This document shows positions 26,381-35,362 of a stretch of DNA of 64,000 nucleotides, piece after piece; positions within the stretch are counted from its first letter, which is position 1, and each line of letters starts with the position of its first letter. The notes below the pieces were generated by a model. The model was not told where the DNA came from, did not search any database, and saw only the letters and a list, made by a program, of their open reading frames with translations. The stretch is from Ignavibacteriaceae bacterium. Its GTDB lineage: Bacteria > Bacteroidota > Ignavibacteria > Ignavibacteriales > Ignavibacteriaceae. The position numbers were made by a program, and so were the translations under genes. The DNA lies in assembly GCA_023229425.1 (NCBI GenBank), contig JALNZG010000011.1:58737-122736 (forward strand), written 5' to 3'.

Positions 26381-28174
26381 ATGAAACAAATCATTTTCTT
26401 TTTTATTCTGCTTTTTACTCTTCCTCTCTCTGCTAAACTTTATAAAGGAGCTGAATACCGGACTATAGAAGCTTTTACTTACGGAAAATTTGAAACAAGA
26501 ATGAAACCTGCCGGGAAGGAGGGAATGCTCGCATCATTTTTTACTTACCATGAATTGGGAGACGGAAGTTATTGGAATGAAATTGATATTGAAATATTAG
26601 GAAGATATCCAAACGATGTTCAGTTTAACCCGATCACTAAAGGGCAGGTTAACCACGTTCGTCATGAATTGACATCTTTTAATCCCGCATTAGATTATCA
26701 TGATTATGGATTTGAGTGGACTCCTGACTATGTCGCATGGTTTATAGACGGGAAAGAAGTACACCGTCAAACCGGCGATCATATTAAAACTCTTGACCTG
26801 CCGCAAAAATTGATGATGAATGTATGGAATCCCGATTACCCGGATTGGGTCGGTGTCTGGAACGATAATGTTCTTCCTGCTTTTTCATATTACGACTGGA
26901 TTAAATATTCCGCCTATACTCCAGGAACTGGAAATTACGGAACAGACAATAATTTTACGGTTCTCTGGACTGACGAATTGGATTTTTTTGATTCAACCCG
27001 CTGGGAAAAAGCAACGCATACTTTCTCCGGAAACAATTGCGATTTTATTAAAGAAAATGTCATCTTCGAGAACGGGAAAATGATCCTTGCTCTAACCGAT
27101 AATGTAAATCTCGGGTATATTGATGCAAAAGGTCCCGTGGCAGTATGGGCAAGAGCAGAAAAGAACAAAGTGACTGTATTTTTTTCTGAAGAAATTAATG
27201 CGGTGAACGCTGCTAACAAAAACAATTATTCTATACCGGGGATTGCAGTTCAATCAGCAAAGCTGTTTGATGATAAACGCACCGTTGAACTAACAACAAC
27301 AGATATAAATTTATTATTGAGTAACAATTTAATTATACTAAATCAAAAAGATAATTATGGGAATATAGGTTCCGCACAAGCGAGAACGATGCAGAATGCC
27401 AAACCATTGCAATTTCCATTAAAAGTAAATATTGGCGGGGGAGCTGTTGGTGATTTTCTTCCCGATCAAGAATGGAGCGAAAAAGTTGAATATGGATTTC
27501 TTTCCGGCACGGTAAGAACTTATTCTCCCGATTTAGTTGTAGCCAACTCCAACGGGGATTCTGTTTATACATCAGAACGAAACGATTTCCCGACATACAG
27601 GGTTAGAGTTACTAACGGCACCTATAAAGTGACGATGATGTTTGCCGAAAATGCTCATACACTTGCCGGTAAAAGAGTATTTGATGTGCTCGTTGAAAAT
27701 AAAATGATTGAGGAGAATCTTGATCTTATTGCAAAAGTTGGAGCCAATTCAGCGTATATAATTACCGTCACCACAGATGTGTTGGATGAGATGCTTGACC
27801 TTTATTTTCAAACCGAAGTTGGAACAAATGTTATTAATGGATTGATCGTTGAGCAGTTGACCGTTGGTATCAAGCAAGAAGGATTTATATTTCCGGAAAA
27901 ATTCCAGATGGAACAAAATTATCCAAATCCTTTCAACGGGATGACAACAATAAAATTTTATTTGCCGAAAAATGAAAAAGTGGAATTTCATGTTTTTAAT
28001 CTTTTAGGTGAAAATATTTTTGCCAAAGATTTAGGCGAAATGGAAAAAGGTTCGCATCATTTCAATTGGAGTGCGGAAGATAATTTTAAAAGTCCGTTAT
28101 CTTCCGGGATCTATCTTTATCGAATAAAAGGGGATGAAAAATCTGAAGCAAAAAAACTTGTTCTCTTGAAATGA
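26381..28174 (+). CDS. GH16-family beta-glucanase with malectin-like and T9SS sorting domains
   Basis: This 597-residue protein has a signal peptide (to 'LPLSA') and a GH16 jelly roll (about 20-180) with the catalytic E-x-D-x-E motif at E67-I-D69-I-E71 (nucleophile and acid/base), as in lichenases and laminarinases. A beta-sandwich segment with an Ig-like SwmB-type portion follows, then a malectin-like carbohydrate-binding domain (about 345-490, 'LKVNIGGGAVGDF'), and a T9SS tail from 'NYPNPFNGMT' to KKLVLLK. It would cleave beta-1,3 or mixed beta-1,3/1,4-glucans at the cell surface. Its tail DNA is the closest relative in the window of the broken remnant at 11465-11670. Confidence 0.9.
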   Translation: MKQIIFFFILLFTLPLSAKLYKGAEYRTIEAFTYGKFETRMKPAGKEGMLASFFTYHELGDGSYWNEIDIEILGRYPNDVQFNPITKGQVNHVRHELTSFNPALDYHDYGFEWTPDYVAWFIDGKEVHRQTGDHIKTLDLPQKLMMNVWNPDYPDWVGVWNDNVLPAFSYYDWIKYSAYTPGTGNYGTDNNFTVLWTDELDFFDSTRWEKATHTFSGNNCDFIKENVIFENGKMILALTDNVNLGYIDAKGPVAVWARAEKNKVTVFFSEEINAVNAANKNNYSIPGIAVQSAKLFDDKRTVELTTTDINLLLSNNLIILNQKDNYGNIGSAQARTMQNAKPLQFPLKVNIGGGAVGDFLPDQEWSEKVEYGFLSGTVRTYSPDLVVANSNGDSVYTSERNDFPTYRVRVTNGTYKVTMMFAENAHTLAGKRVFDVLVENKMIEENLDLIAKVGANSAYIITVTTDVLDEMLDLYFQTEVGTNVINGLIVEQLTVGIKQEGFIFPEKFQMEQNYPNPFNGMTTIKFYLPKNEKVEFHVFNLLGENIFAKDLGEMEKGSHHFNWSAEDNFKSPLSSGIYLYRIKGDEKSEAKKLVLLK

Positions 28175-28247
28175 AAGTGCAGCAGCTAAAAATCACTTCG
28201 TTTTAAATTTCTACATTAAAAGTGCAAATCTTTCTGTTCTTATAGAC

Positions 28248-29591
28248 TTAAAGTCCCACACTCTTTCTAGCATCAATTCTTTTTGTAATAAATCCGTAAA
28301 GCAACAAAGCAATTGCTGAAGTTGATCCGATAGCGGTAAAATAATACCAAATGTAATGCGCATGCTGATAGGCGGTTTGCATCTGTCCGGTTGATAATGT
28401 TGTCGGATCGGGGCAATAGGCAGTTAATAAATAACCCGAAATCCCGAATCCTAAAAGAGAAGCAAGAAACGAATGCAGATGTGAGAATCCGAGATACAAA
28501 CCTTCCTCTCCTTTTGGAGCCTGCAACGAAAAAAATTCTAAATAACGGGGAGAAATAAAACACTCTGCTAAGCCTTGTATGGCTATTCCGGCAATCAACA
28601 TAACTGTTATCGGGTGGATAGAAAATAATCCGAATACGGAAATAGATTCTCCCGTAATAGAAATCAAAACTGTACTTAACGCCATCGTTGTTGCTGATAA
28701 AGGCATTAACAACATACCAACGCTCATAGACGTTATCGCTTTTACTTTTCTCATAAGATGCGTGATAAGAACAACGGAAGTCATCACAACAAATGGATTA
28801 ACATTCGCGATCCACTCCGGTGAAGCGTTTTTGCCGACCAATCGCAAAACGTACTTCGGCATAGTTGCATACATTTGATGCTGAATGATCCAAAATCCGG
28901 TGACAATAAAAATTAAAGTAAGTAAGCGGATATTAGTCGAAACTTTAATGAAACTGTGCCAAACCTCCTTAAGGGTTTTTCCTTCACCATTTGCATCTAC
29001 GTTCTTGTAAAAGAAATAGACAGCGATCAGGGCGATGAAAGTCATCGCGGCAGAAAAAAAATTAATAGATTCCAGACCTAAATTTAAACGAAGCGGATAG
29101 GCAACAGTTTTCCCGGTAAAAGCACCAACATTCACAATTCCATAAAAAATGGAAAAAGCTTTTGCCCTTGTCAGTTCGGTAGAAGTTTTAGCGACGGTAC
29201 CGGTAATAATCGATTTAATAAACGAACCACCGATCATCAAAACAACAATAGCCGGAATGACGATTGGCTTATAGGGCAAAGCGCCAAGCGTAAAGTATCC
29301 GATGGTTAAGAGAGAAAAAGCCAGGATGATCGCTTTTCTAAAACCAATTTTATCAGCTAAAGCCCCGGTGAATGGAGGAAGAAAATAAAGCCCGGCGGAA
29401 AAAAATCCTCCAACCCACGCTGCCCAGATATCATCGAATCCTACAACATTTGTTAGATAAAGTGTAATAGCGATAAAGACAGCATAGTATGCAGCTCTTT
29501 CAAAAAGTTCAACAACATTGGCAGTCCAAAATGCTTTAGGAAAATTCCAACTTCCGGAATTTTGGGGATCACTCTTTGGGGAAGAATTCAT
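28248..29591 (-). CDS. MFS transporter related to the proton-dependent oligopeptide (POT/PTR2) family
   Basis: This 447-residue protein has about 12 hydrophobic helices. The first helix carries E28-LF-E31-R32-AA-Y35-Y36, which matches the POT family ExxERxxYY motif used in proton coupling. A second family-like motif 'LADKIGFRKAI' follows helix 2. It would import di- or tripeptides or related compounds with protons at the inner membrane. It stands alone on the minus strand, convergent with the GH16 gene. POT family members also move nitrate and other substrates, so the cargo is open. Confidence 0.8.
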   Translation of the reverse strand: MNSSPKSDPQNSGSWNFPKAFWTANVVELFERAAYYAVFIAITLYLTNVVGFDDIWAAWVGGFFSAGLYFLPPFTGALADKIGFRKAIILAFSLLTIGYFTLGALPYKPIVIPAIVVLMIGGSFIKSIITGTVAKTSTELTRAKAFSIFYGIVNVGAFTGKTVAYPLRLNLGLESINFFSAAMTFIALIAVYFFYKNVDANGEGKTLKEVWHSFIKVSTNIRLLTLIFIVTGFWIIQHQMYATMPKYVLRLVGKNASPEWIANVNPFVVMTSVVLITHLMRKVKAITSMSVGMLLMPLSATTMALSTVLISITGESISVFGLFSIHPITVMLIAGIAIQGLAECFISPRYLEFFSLQAPKGEEGLYLGFSHLHSFLASLLGFGISGYLLTAYCPDPTTLSTGQMQTAYQHAHYIWYYFTAIGSTSAIALLLYGFITKRIDARKSVGL

Positions 29592-29758
29592 GTTTTTTTA
29601 CTCGATTATTTGATTTTGTAAATATAGTACCTTCCAATTAAAATCCGATAGCATTGAGCAAAAATAGGCAGCTTGCCAAAAGAATTGTTTTGTAAGTCCC
29701 TGTTCTTCTGGAAATGTTATTTTGATCCCAATATTCAAAACACTAACGACCAACATTT

Positions 29759-30031
29759 CTAAGAGTTAATAACAATGGCTGATGTAGGGCATTCTTCTAC
29801 GCATTCCATACAGCCGTTGCACAATTTTGCATTAACCATAAAAGGAAAAGTCATCATTTGTTCCGATACTTGCACTTGGTTTGAATTTCCATTTAAGGCA
29901 AGATAGAATAGAGTATTGCCTTCAATATTATTGCCTCTATGTACTCTCATATCAATTGCTTTGGGAAGACAAACATCCATGCATATCCCGCAAGAGATAC
30001 ATTCTTTTGCAGTTAACTTAAGTTTGTACAT
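29759..30031 (-). CDS. Small 2[4Fe-4S] ferredoxin-type protein
   Basis: The protein has about 90 residues from the ATG at 30031, chosen because the longer frame runs well into the upstream gene; this start overlaps the membrane-protein gene by 14 bases. Two clusters are seen, CISCGICMDVC-LP and CNGCMECVEECP. They are separated by an insertion of about 40 residues, longer than in classic bacterial ferredoxins. It probably carries electrons for, or docks to, the membrane protein encoded just upstream. The redox partners are unknown. Confidence 0.85.
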   Translation of the reverse strand: MYKLKLTAKECISCGICMDVCLPKAIDMRVHRGNNIEGNTLFYLALNGNSNQVQVSEQMMTFPFMVNAKLCNGCMECVEECPTSAIVINS

Positions 30032-30632
30032 TTTCTTTTTCCTTAAGCTTGAATTGTTTTGAAAAATAGTAGAGGACAAGAGCAAAGGTTACTATTAGCA
30101 ATCCATAAGTGATGTAAAAAACAACTGTTGAAAGCCAAGGATTTAGATTTGACCGCAAAGATTTCATAAATATCCAGAATGGTTCTTTTGCCGCCGAATA
30201 TTCATCTCCCGGCGCTTCCATAACTAACAAGTAACCAAGAAAATTTAGAAAAGCGCCTAAAGCAATTATATAATTATTGTTTCTCGCGAGTCTGTTAAAA
30301 TCTTCGGTATTCCTAAAGACTTTTATAATCAATGCAATTACCAATAGTACCATTCCGAATGGGACGAACGGCAACCCGACTTTTATATCAGCCATCAAGT
30401 CAAGGTTCACATTTAAGAAGATAAACAGGACAGAGAAAAACAGTAACCCATCTCTTAGTATAATATAAATTAACCACCACATATCGGCAGCAACTCTTAA
30501 TGTCATTCTTGATAAAATTCGTTCGAAATATGGTCTCCCAATATGCAGCGATGCTGAGATGATGGAAAAGAGAATTCCCAGATTTAACAAGGTCTGCGCT
30601 GTCCATATTTCTAATGCTTTATATGTATTCAT
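30018..30632 (-). CDS. Integral membrane protein of unknown function, coupled to a ferredoxin gene
   Basis: This 204-residue protein has five or six predicted transmembrane helices and a short charged C-terminus. A conserved-looking 'LHIGRPYFERILSRM' loop follows helix 1. Only one His lies in the sequence (LHIG), so it is unlikely to be a diheme cytochrome b. The stop overlaps the start of the ferredoxin gene, so the two are translationally coupled and likely form a membrane redox unit. No family was recognised. Confidence 0.7.
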   Translation of the reverse strand: MNTYKALEIWTAQTLLNLGILFSIISASLHIGRPYFERILSRMTLRVAADMWWLIYIILRDGLLFFSVLFIFLNVNLDLMADIKVGLPFVPFGMVLLVIALIIKVFRNTEDFNRLARNNNYIIALGAFLNFLGYLLVMEAPGDEYSAAKEPFWIFMKSLRSNLNPWLSTVVFYITYGLLIVTFALVLYYFSKQFKLKEKENVQT

Positions 30633-30787
30633 TTTCTCCTCTAGTATAAATTAGTTAAGACCATTCCATTTTTAGCTGGTTGCTTTAATGAAGATAATCT
30701 CTTGTTAATAATTAATAACTTTAAGACAAATTAGGACTGCATTTTATTAATTCATAATTAACAATAATGAATTTATTTTTAGATTTG

Positions 30788-32200
30788 TTATGTAATATCA
30801 ATTGGTGGGAGGGAAATAATAAACACTGAGCCTTTGGGCGTATTGTTCTTCGCGGCAATAGAACCATTCATAACATTAACTATGGCTTGCGCTAAACTTA
30901 AACCTAAACCATGTCCTTTTATTCCGAGTTTTTCTATTTCACCGCTTCGATAAAACCGCTCGAAAATCTTCTCCTTTTCCGAATCACTTATTCCCAAACC
31001 TTTGTCAGCAACGGTAATGGTGATTCGATCAAGGCTTCTGTTCGCTCTTATCTCAACTTTTTCATTTCGTGGAGAATATTTTATTGCATTATCTACAACA
31101 TTATTTAAAGCATGTAAGAAATAATCTTCTTTACCCCTAACATAAATTTCGTCTTCAATGAAATAATCTATTTGCTCGTGTTCAAATCTTTTTCTTATTT
31201 GATTGTTTATAAGCGAAGAAAGATTAAAAACACTATTCTGCATTAAAACATCTTTTTCAGATTTTGAAAGAAGTAATAGTGATTGGATAATGCTTATCAA
31301 TCTCTCCGTTTGTTCTTTTAATACGGGAAGTGATTGCTCACAATCGGCACCATTTTTTTTATTACGAATAATGTATTCAAGTTCAGTGTTTATTGCTGTA
31401 ATCGGAGTCATTAATTGGTGGGAGGCATTGTCTGTAAAAGATGATATTCGTTTTATTTGTTCTTCCAACCTGTTGAATAGATTGTTAAGAGTATCCCTTA
31501 ACTTACCCAGTTCATCATCTGCATCCGCTTTATAATTTAATCTTTCACTTAGTTTGGTTGTGGAGATGTTATTGGCAAGTTTAATAATCTTGTTGATCGG
31601 GGCGAATGTACTCCTCGAAAAAATAATGCTCAAAACTATTATTATGATAATTACGGGCGGAAGTGTAATAAAATTAATAAAAACAATATTCTGAATTATA
31701 GAATCAAAAGTGGTTTTTAATGAAGATAATTGAAGCAGCGCTACATATTCTCCTCTCTCATTATATATCTTATTATATCCTCTTCTTAATGACCTTCCTT
31801 TGCTTTCACCATCGGTAAAGTAATTTGAACCATTGAATTCCGGATATTGTAAATCAATTCCTCCGAACTTATCAACATTCATACTCTGCAATAATAATTT
31901 TCCATCGAGAGAGTAGATTTGTAAAAAAAAGGGATCTTCTGTAATATGAACTAAATCAGTTTCTTCAAATTCTGCTGGATTAATTAGTTTTAACGAGTCC
32001 TTTTCATATTGAAAAGCATAAGAAATGTGATCTATTTCGTGTCTGATTTTAAAATCAAGATTTTTGTTGAGATAAAACTTTATAAGCGAATAGGAATAGA
32101 TGTTAAAACCAACATAGAGGACAATGAGAAATAAGGCAAACATTACCGCATTCTTAATAACACTCTTCGTAAGGACGATATTAAAAAACTTAATCTGCAA
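30788..32200 (-). CDS. Sensor histidine kinase (two TM, HAMP, HisKA, HATPase)
   Basis: The open frame reaches 32260. A TTG at 32200 is preferred as start because GGAGAAGG lies just upstream; an ATG at 32221 is the alternative. The order is TM1, a periplasmic sensor region of about 140 residues, TM2, HAMP, a dimerisation domain with the phospho-acceptor His in 'ASHQLMTPI' (H281 counted from 32260), then the N box 'NVVDNAIKYS', G1 'DKGLGIS' and G2 'GHGLGLSLAQ'. It should phosphorylate the OmpR-type regulator whose gene overlaps it. The signal is unknown. The divergent neighbour is a multiheme cytochrome gene. Confidence 0.92.
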   Translation of the reverse strand: MQIKFFNIVLTKSVIKNAVMFALFLIVLYVGFNIYSYSLIKFYLNKNLDFKIRHEIDHISYAFQYEKDSLKLINPAEFEETDLVHITEDPFFLQIYSLDGKLLLQSMNVDKFGGIDLQYPEFNGSNYFTDGESKGRSLRRGYNKIYNERGEYVALLQLSSLKTTFDSIIQNIVFINFITLPPVIIIIIVLSIIFSRSTFAPINKIIKLANNISTTKLSERLNYKADADDELGKLRDTLNNLFNRLEEQIKRISSFTDNASHQLMTPITAINTELEYIIRNKKNGADCEQSLPVLKEQTERLISIIQSLLLLSKSEKDVLMQNSVFNLSSLINNQIRKRFEHEQIDYFIEDEIYVRGKEDYFLHALNNVVDNAIKYSPRNEKVEIRANRSLDRITITVADKGLGISDSEKEKIFERFYRSGEIEKLGIKGHGLGLSLAQAIVNVMNGSIAAKNNTPKGSVFIISLPPIDIT

Positions 32201-32858
32201 AAAATATATACCCTTCTCCATAAACAGTTCTGATAAATTTTTGCGAGGTAAAATCCTCAAGCTTTTTCCTCAAATTTTTCACAGTCACTTCAACAAAGTT
32301 TGTTGTCGTTGGATAATGAATATCCCATATTTTTTCACAAAGTACTTCTTTCGAAATAATTGTTCCTTTATTTAGAAGAAAAAATTTGAGTAACTCGAAC
32401 TCTTTTTCAGATAATTTTACAGTTTCTGTTTCCATTTCAACAGAATGCGTAATTAAATTCAAGATGAAATTACCAAACGGTAGGGAGTTGGTGTTTGATT
32501 GAAATCTTCTTAACACTGCATTAATTCTTGCCAAAACTTCCTCAAAAGAAAATGGTTTGGTTATATAATCATCAGCGCCAGCGTTTAATGCTTCAACTTT
32601 GTTTGCAATTTCTGTAAGAGCAGTAAGAAGAATGATCGGGGTTTGATCTTGAAGTTCTCGTAACCGTTTACAGACCTGCAATCCGGTCATCTTTGGCATA
32701 CGCCAATCCAAGAGAATTACATCAAATCTTATTTTTTTTACGGCATCCAGAACTTCTTCTCCATTACCAACAATAACCGCGTGATTACCTGTTGCTGCAA
32801 AACTTTTCAGCAATGTGTTGGCGATGGACTGTTCATCCTCGGCGATAAGCACTTCCAT
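32190..32858 (-). CDS. OmpR-family response regulator
   Basis: This 222-residue protein has a receiver domain with the acidic pair ED (7-8), phospho-acceptor D51 in 'LLDWRMP', T79 and K101 in 'ITKPF'. A winged-helix DNA-binding domain ends in 'TVYGEGYIF', the usual OmpR/PhoB end. It forms a two-gene unit with the kinase downstream. The promoter region is shared with the divergent 10-heme cytochrome gene 157 bases away, so control of that gene is plausible but unproven. Confidence 0.93.
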   Translation of the reverse strand: MEVLIAEDEQSIANTLLKSFAATGNHAVIVGNGEEVLDAVKKIRFDVILLDWRMPKMTGLQVCKRLRELQDQTPIILLTALTEIANKVEALNAGADDYITKPFSFEEVLARINAVLRRFQSNTNSLPFGNFILNLITHSVEMETETVKLSEKEFELLKFFLLNKGTIISKEVLCEKIWDIHYPTTTNFVEVTVKNLRKKLEDFTSQKFIRTVYGEGYIFFAD

Positions 32859-32880
32859 ATTACTTTCATTTTTTATTGTT

Positions 32881-32975
32881 CTAAAATAGGAAAAAAAACT
32901 ACTTATGTAAAAATGAAAAACATTTCATTATTGTTAATCTATGGGATCACTTTAGTTTCGCTACATTTTAAATGT
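32881..32975 (+). promoter_or_regulatory. Upstream block shared by the three genes of the cytochrome cluster (copy before 33016)
   Basis: CTAAAATAGGAAAAAAAACT and TGTAAAAATGAAAAACATTTC closely match the region before 35363 (from 35191). The first part also matches the region before 36992 (CTAAAATCGGACAAAAAAT from 36854). All three end in a GCTA-rich element. Conserved spacing before functionally linked genes suggests a common control region or a duplicated promoter. The exact promoter type here is unclear; no GG-N10-GC is present. Confidence 0.5.
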
Positions 32976-33015
32976 AAATTTTAAATATTATTTAAAAATA
33001 ACAATAAGGATATTT

Positions 33016-34863
33016 ATGAAACGAATTTTTACTATCGTTTTGTTGAGTGGTATCTTTTCTTCGGTGATATTTGCACAAATTACCAAAGAGCAATGTTATG
33101 TATGCCATTCGAACTCTTCTCTTCAAAAAACAATCACCTTAACAAGCAGTACAGAAATCGTACCGCTTTATGTTGATTCGACCAAATTCAAATTTAGTAA
33201 ACATGCCTCGCTGAATTGTGTGAATTGTCATACTGATATTACTACGGAAAATCAGTTCAATCACAAATTAACCAAATCTTATGGCGGTTGGGCACGTTTC
33301 TCTGCAAAGAATGACACCGTTACTGCGGGGCAAGAGAAAACCCGGAACTATACTACTGTAGCTTCTAAATCATGTAATCAAAACGGATGTCATCTAACAA
33401 AAGCAGCATTTGATTCTTCTGCACATTTTCTCACGTTTAAGCAGAAGCACGCTTCGGTACGCACGGTAAATGGTGAAAGCGTTGGGGAAGCATACGTTAA
33501 TAATGATTGCAACCGTTGCCATTCGACTTGTTCAACGTGCCATTTTAAATCAAATATAAAACAGTTCCAAACAGGTGACATCCTTGACATCTGGGCTCAA
33601 CTTCAGGCTTCCGGTGATGGAACTGAACCATTAAAAACCCAGGCAAATAACCTTACGCAATATCAAATGGACTGGACTACAAATGTTGCATCGCATACAT
33701 TTTTAACGGGAGACAGTCTGCGTGCCAACAATGATGTATGTCAGACATGCCACATTGGATTTTACAAACCACCTATGAATGGTTTTTTATCTCTTGAAGC
33801 GCCTTACCCAAAAGCTTATGGCACAAACATCAAAAGGCATCCTCAAATTCAGGAAAGTATTCAGAGTTCCGTTCATAAAAGTTTCAAGTGTGCAGACTGC
33901 CATACAGGTGTACATTCCTTTCCGGGAACCAGGAAAGCTGATTGGCAAACAGAAGGTGATGTTATTTGTCAGAAATGTCATGTTAACCCTGCCCATGCGG
34001 GCTTTGCAAATTATTCAAAACACACAACGGTTGATTGCATATCTTGTCACTTCAGAGGATTTGTTAAAACTTCAGGACAAAACGGTCATGATGTATGGCG
34101 TGTAGATAATAAACCGGATGGAAGGGTTCGCCCTCTTGCCATGAAGTATAATGAAGCAGTAAGCTGGTATCCGCACAACATAGAAAAGCCGGATATAGTA
34201 ACATCGTGCGGAACCAAATGCCATTATAACGGGAATCTACTCGGTGTACAAACATTTGTTGTCCCGGTTGAATTAACATCATTTACAGGTTCAATCAACA
34301 ACGGCATAGTTTCTTTGTTATGGCAAACAGCGACAGAGAAAAATAACCAGGGATTTGAAATTCAAAGAAGGATTAGTGCCCAATGGGAAACCGTCGGTTT
34401 TGTTAATGGCAAAGGAACTTCAACCGAAGTCACCAGGTACAATTTTGCGGATAATTTAACAAAAATAATATTATCATCGGGATTTGTTACTTACCGATTA
34501 CACCAATTGGATCTTGATGGAGCGTCAAGCTATTCGGCAGAAGTGAATGTAACCTTTACATCAGCTCCAAAATCATTTGAGCTTTCACAAAACCATCCGA
34601 ATCCATTCAACCCATCTACAACAATTCGTTATGCGTTACCATTTGATAGTAATGTGAAGATCTCAATTTACAAAGTGACCGGTGAATTAGTAAAAGTCCT
34701 CGTAAATGGAACGAAATCAGCGGGAAGTTATGAAATTACAATGAATACAGCGCGTGAAAATGTAGAGTTCTCGTCAGGCATCTACTTCTACTCAATAGAA
34801 GCCAATGCGGTTGACGGATCGAACAGTTTCAAACAAACGAAGAAGATGATCCTTCTCAAGTAA
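33016..34863 (+). CDS. Multiheme c-type cytochrome (10 candidate heme sites) with T9SS sorting domain
   Basis: This 615-residue protein has a signal peptide (to 'VIFAQ'). Eight CXXCH motifs are visible: CYVCH, CVNCH, CNRCH, CSTCH, CQTCH, CADCH, CQKCH and CISCH. One CX4CH (CNQNGCH) and one CX3CH (CGTKCH) bring the total to ten candidates. CNRCH and CSTCH are only two residues apart. After about residue 415 a beta-rich module ('VPVELTSFTGS') and a T9SS tail ('NHPNPFNPST' to KKMILLK) follow. Heme would be attached in the periplasm and the protein then displayed outside, suited to electron transfer to an external acceptor or partner. The module and tail are nearly the same as in the cytochromes at 36992 and 51578. 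Confidence 0.88.
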   Translation: MKRIFTIVLLSGIFSSVIFAQITKEQCYVCHSNSSLQKTITLTSSTEIVPLYVDSTKFKFSKHASLNCVNCHTDITTENQFNHKLTKSYGGWARFSAKNDTVTAGQEKTRNYTTVASKSCNQNGCHLTKAAFDSSAHFLTFKQKHASVRTVNGESVGEAYVNNDCNRCHSTCSTCHFKSNIKQFQTGDILDIWAQLQASGDGTEPLKTQANNLTQYQMDWTTNVASHTFLTGDSLRANNDVCQTCHIGFYKPPMNGFLSLEAPYPKAYGTNIKRHPQIQESIQSSVHKSFKCADCHTGVHSFPGTRKADWQTEGDVICQKCHVNPAHAGFANYSKHTTVDCISCHFRGFVKTSGQNGHDVWRVDNKPDGRVRPLAMKYNEAVSWYPHNIEKPDIVTSCGTKCHYNGNLLGVQTFVVPVELTSFTGSINNGIVSLLWQTATEKNNQGFEIQRRISAQWETVGFVNGKGTSTEVTRYNFADNLTKIILSSGFVTYRLHQLDLDGASSYSAEVNVTFTSAPKSFELSQNHPNPFNPSTTIRYALPFDSNVKISIYKVTGELVKVLVNGTKSAGSYEITMNTARENVEFSSGIYFYSIEANAVDGSNSFKQTKKMILLK

Positions 34864-34892
34864 GTTCATCAGAAAGAAAAACTTTCTTTATG

Positions 34893-34920
34893 AAGAGCCG
34901 CCTTTGTGCGGCTCTTTTTA
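34893..34920 (+). terminator. Terminator after the 10-heme cytochrome gene (copy 1 of a repeated terminator)
   Basis: A 9-bp stem AAGAGCCGC/GCGGCTCTT with loop CTTTGT is followed by a T tract. Nearly identical hairpins are at 39484, 48028 and 54031. Confidence 0.9.
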
Positions 34921-35362
34921 TTTTTAAATTACTCACTCACGTTACGCATGTATTAAAAACCTTGAAGGTTTTGTTAAGAGGAATCGCAAAGAATTCAATA
35001 TTTTAATCTTGATTAGCGAAACCTTCAAGGTTTGAGTCATTTGTATGCGTAAGGTGACTTACTCACTTTAATTAACTCTAACAATTGGTAACGTAACTAC
35101 TAAAACCAAAAAACAATTAACTTTATCCGAAACGGTCTTGATTGTTCATTTTCGGCAATTAGTACTTCTCTATTTTTTTCATTTTTTATCCTAAAATTGG
35201 CAAAAAAAGCTCTTGTGTAAAAATGAAAAATATTTCACAATTATTAACTTTCGACTTACGGCATATTTTGCTAATTTTTGAGAGAGATTTTATTCTTATC
35301 CTCCAAGATTAAAATCCAATCGTTTTATTAAATCTTATTTCACAAAACAAAAGGTTAGATCA
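34921..35362. repeat. Spacer with a nested inverted repeat, upstream of the heme-porin gene
   Basis: TCACGTTACGCAT (34937-34949) pairs with ATGCGTAAGGTGA (35045-35057) with one mismatch. Inside it, two AACCTTGAAGGTT-like palindromes lie at about 34957-34971 and 35019-35033. The element is about 120 bases, has no coding capacity and looks like a small palindromic repeat. From 35191 the spacer holds the block shared with other upstream regions (see the shared-block entry). Confidence 0.55.

Noticed and set aside
35221..35280. Sigma-54 promoter before the heme-porin gene
   Set aside because: The GG and GC of ACGGCATATTTTGCTAA are 8, not 10, bases apart, so it does not meet the -24/-12 spacing.
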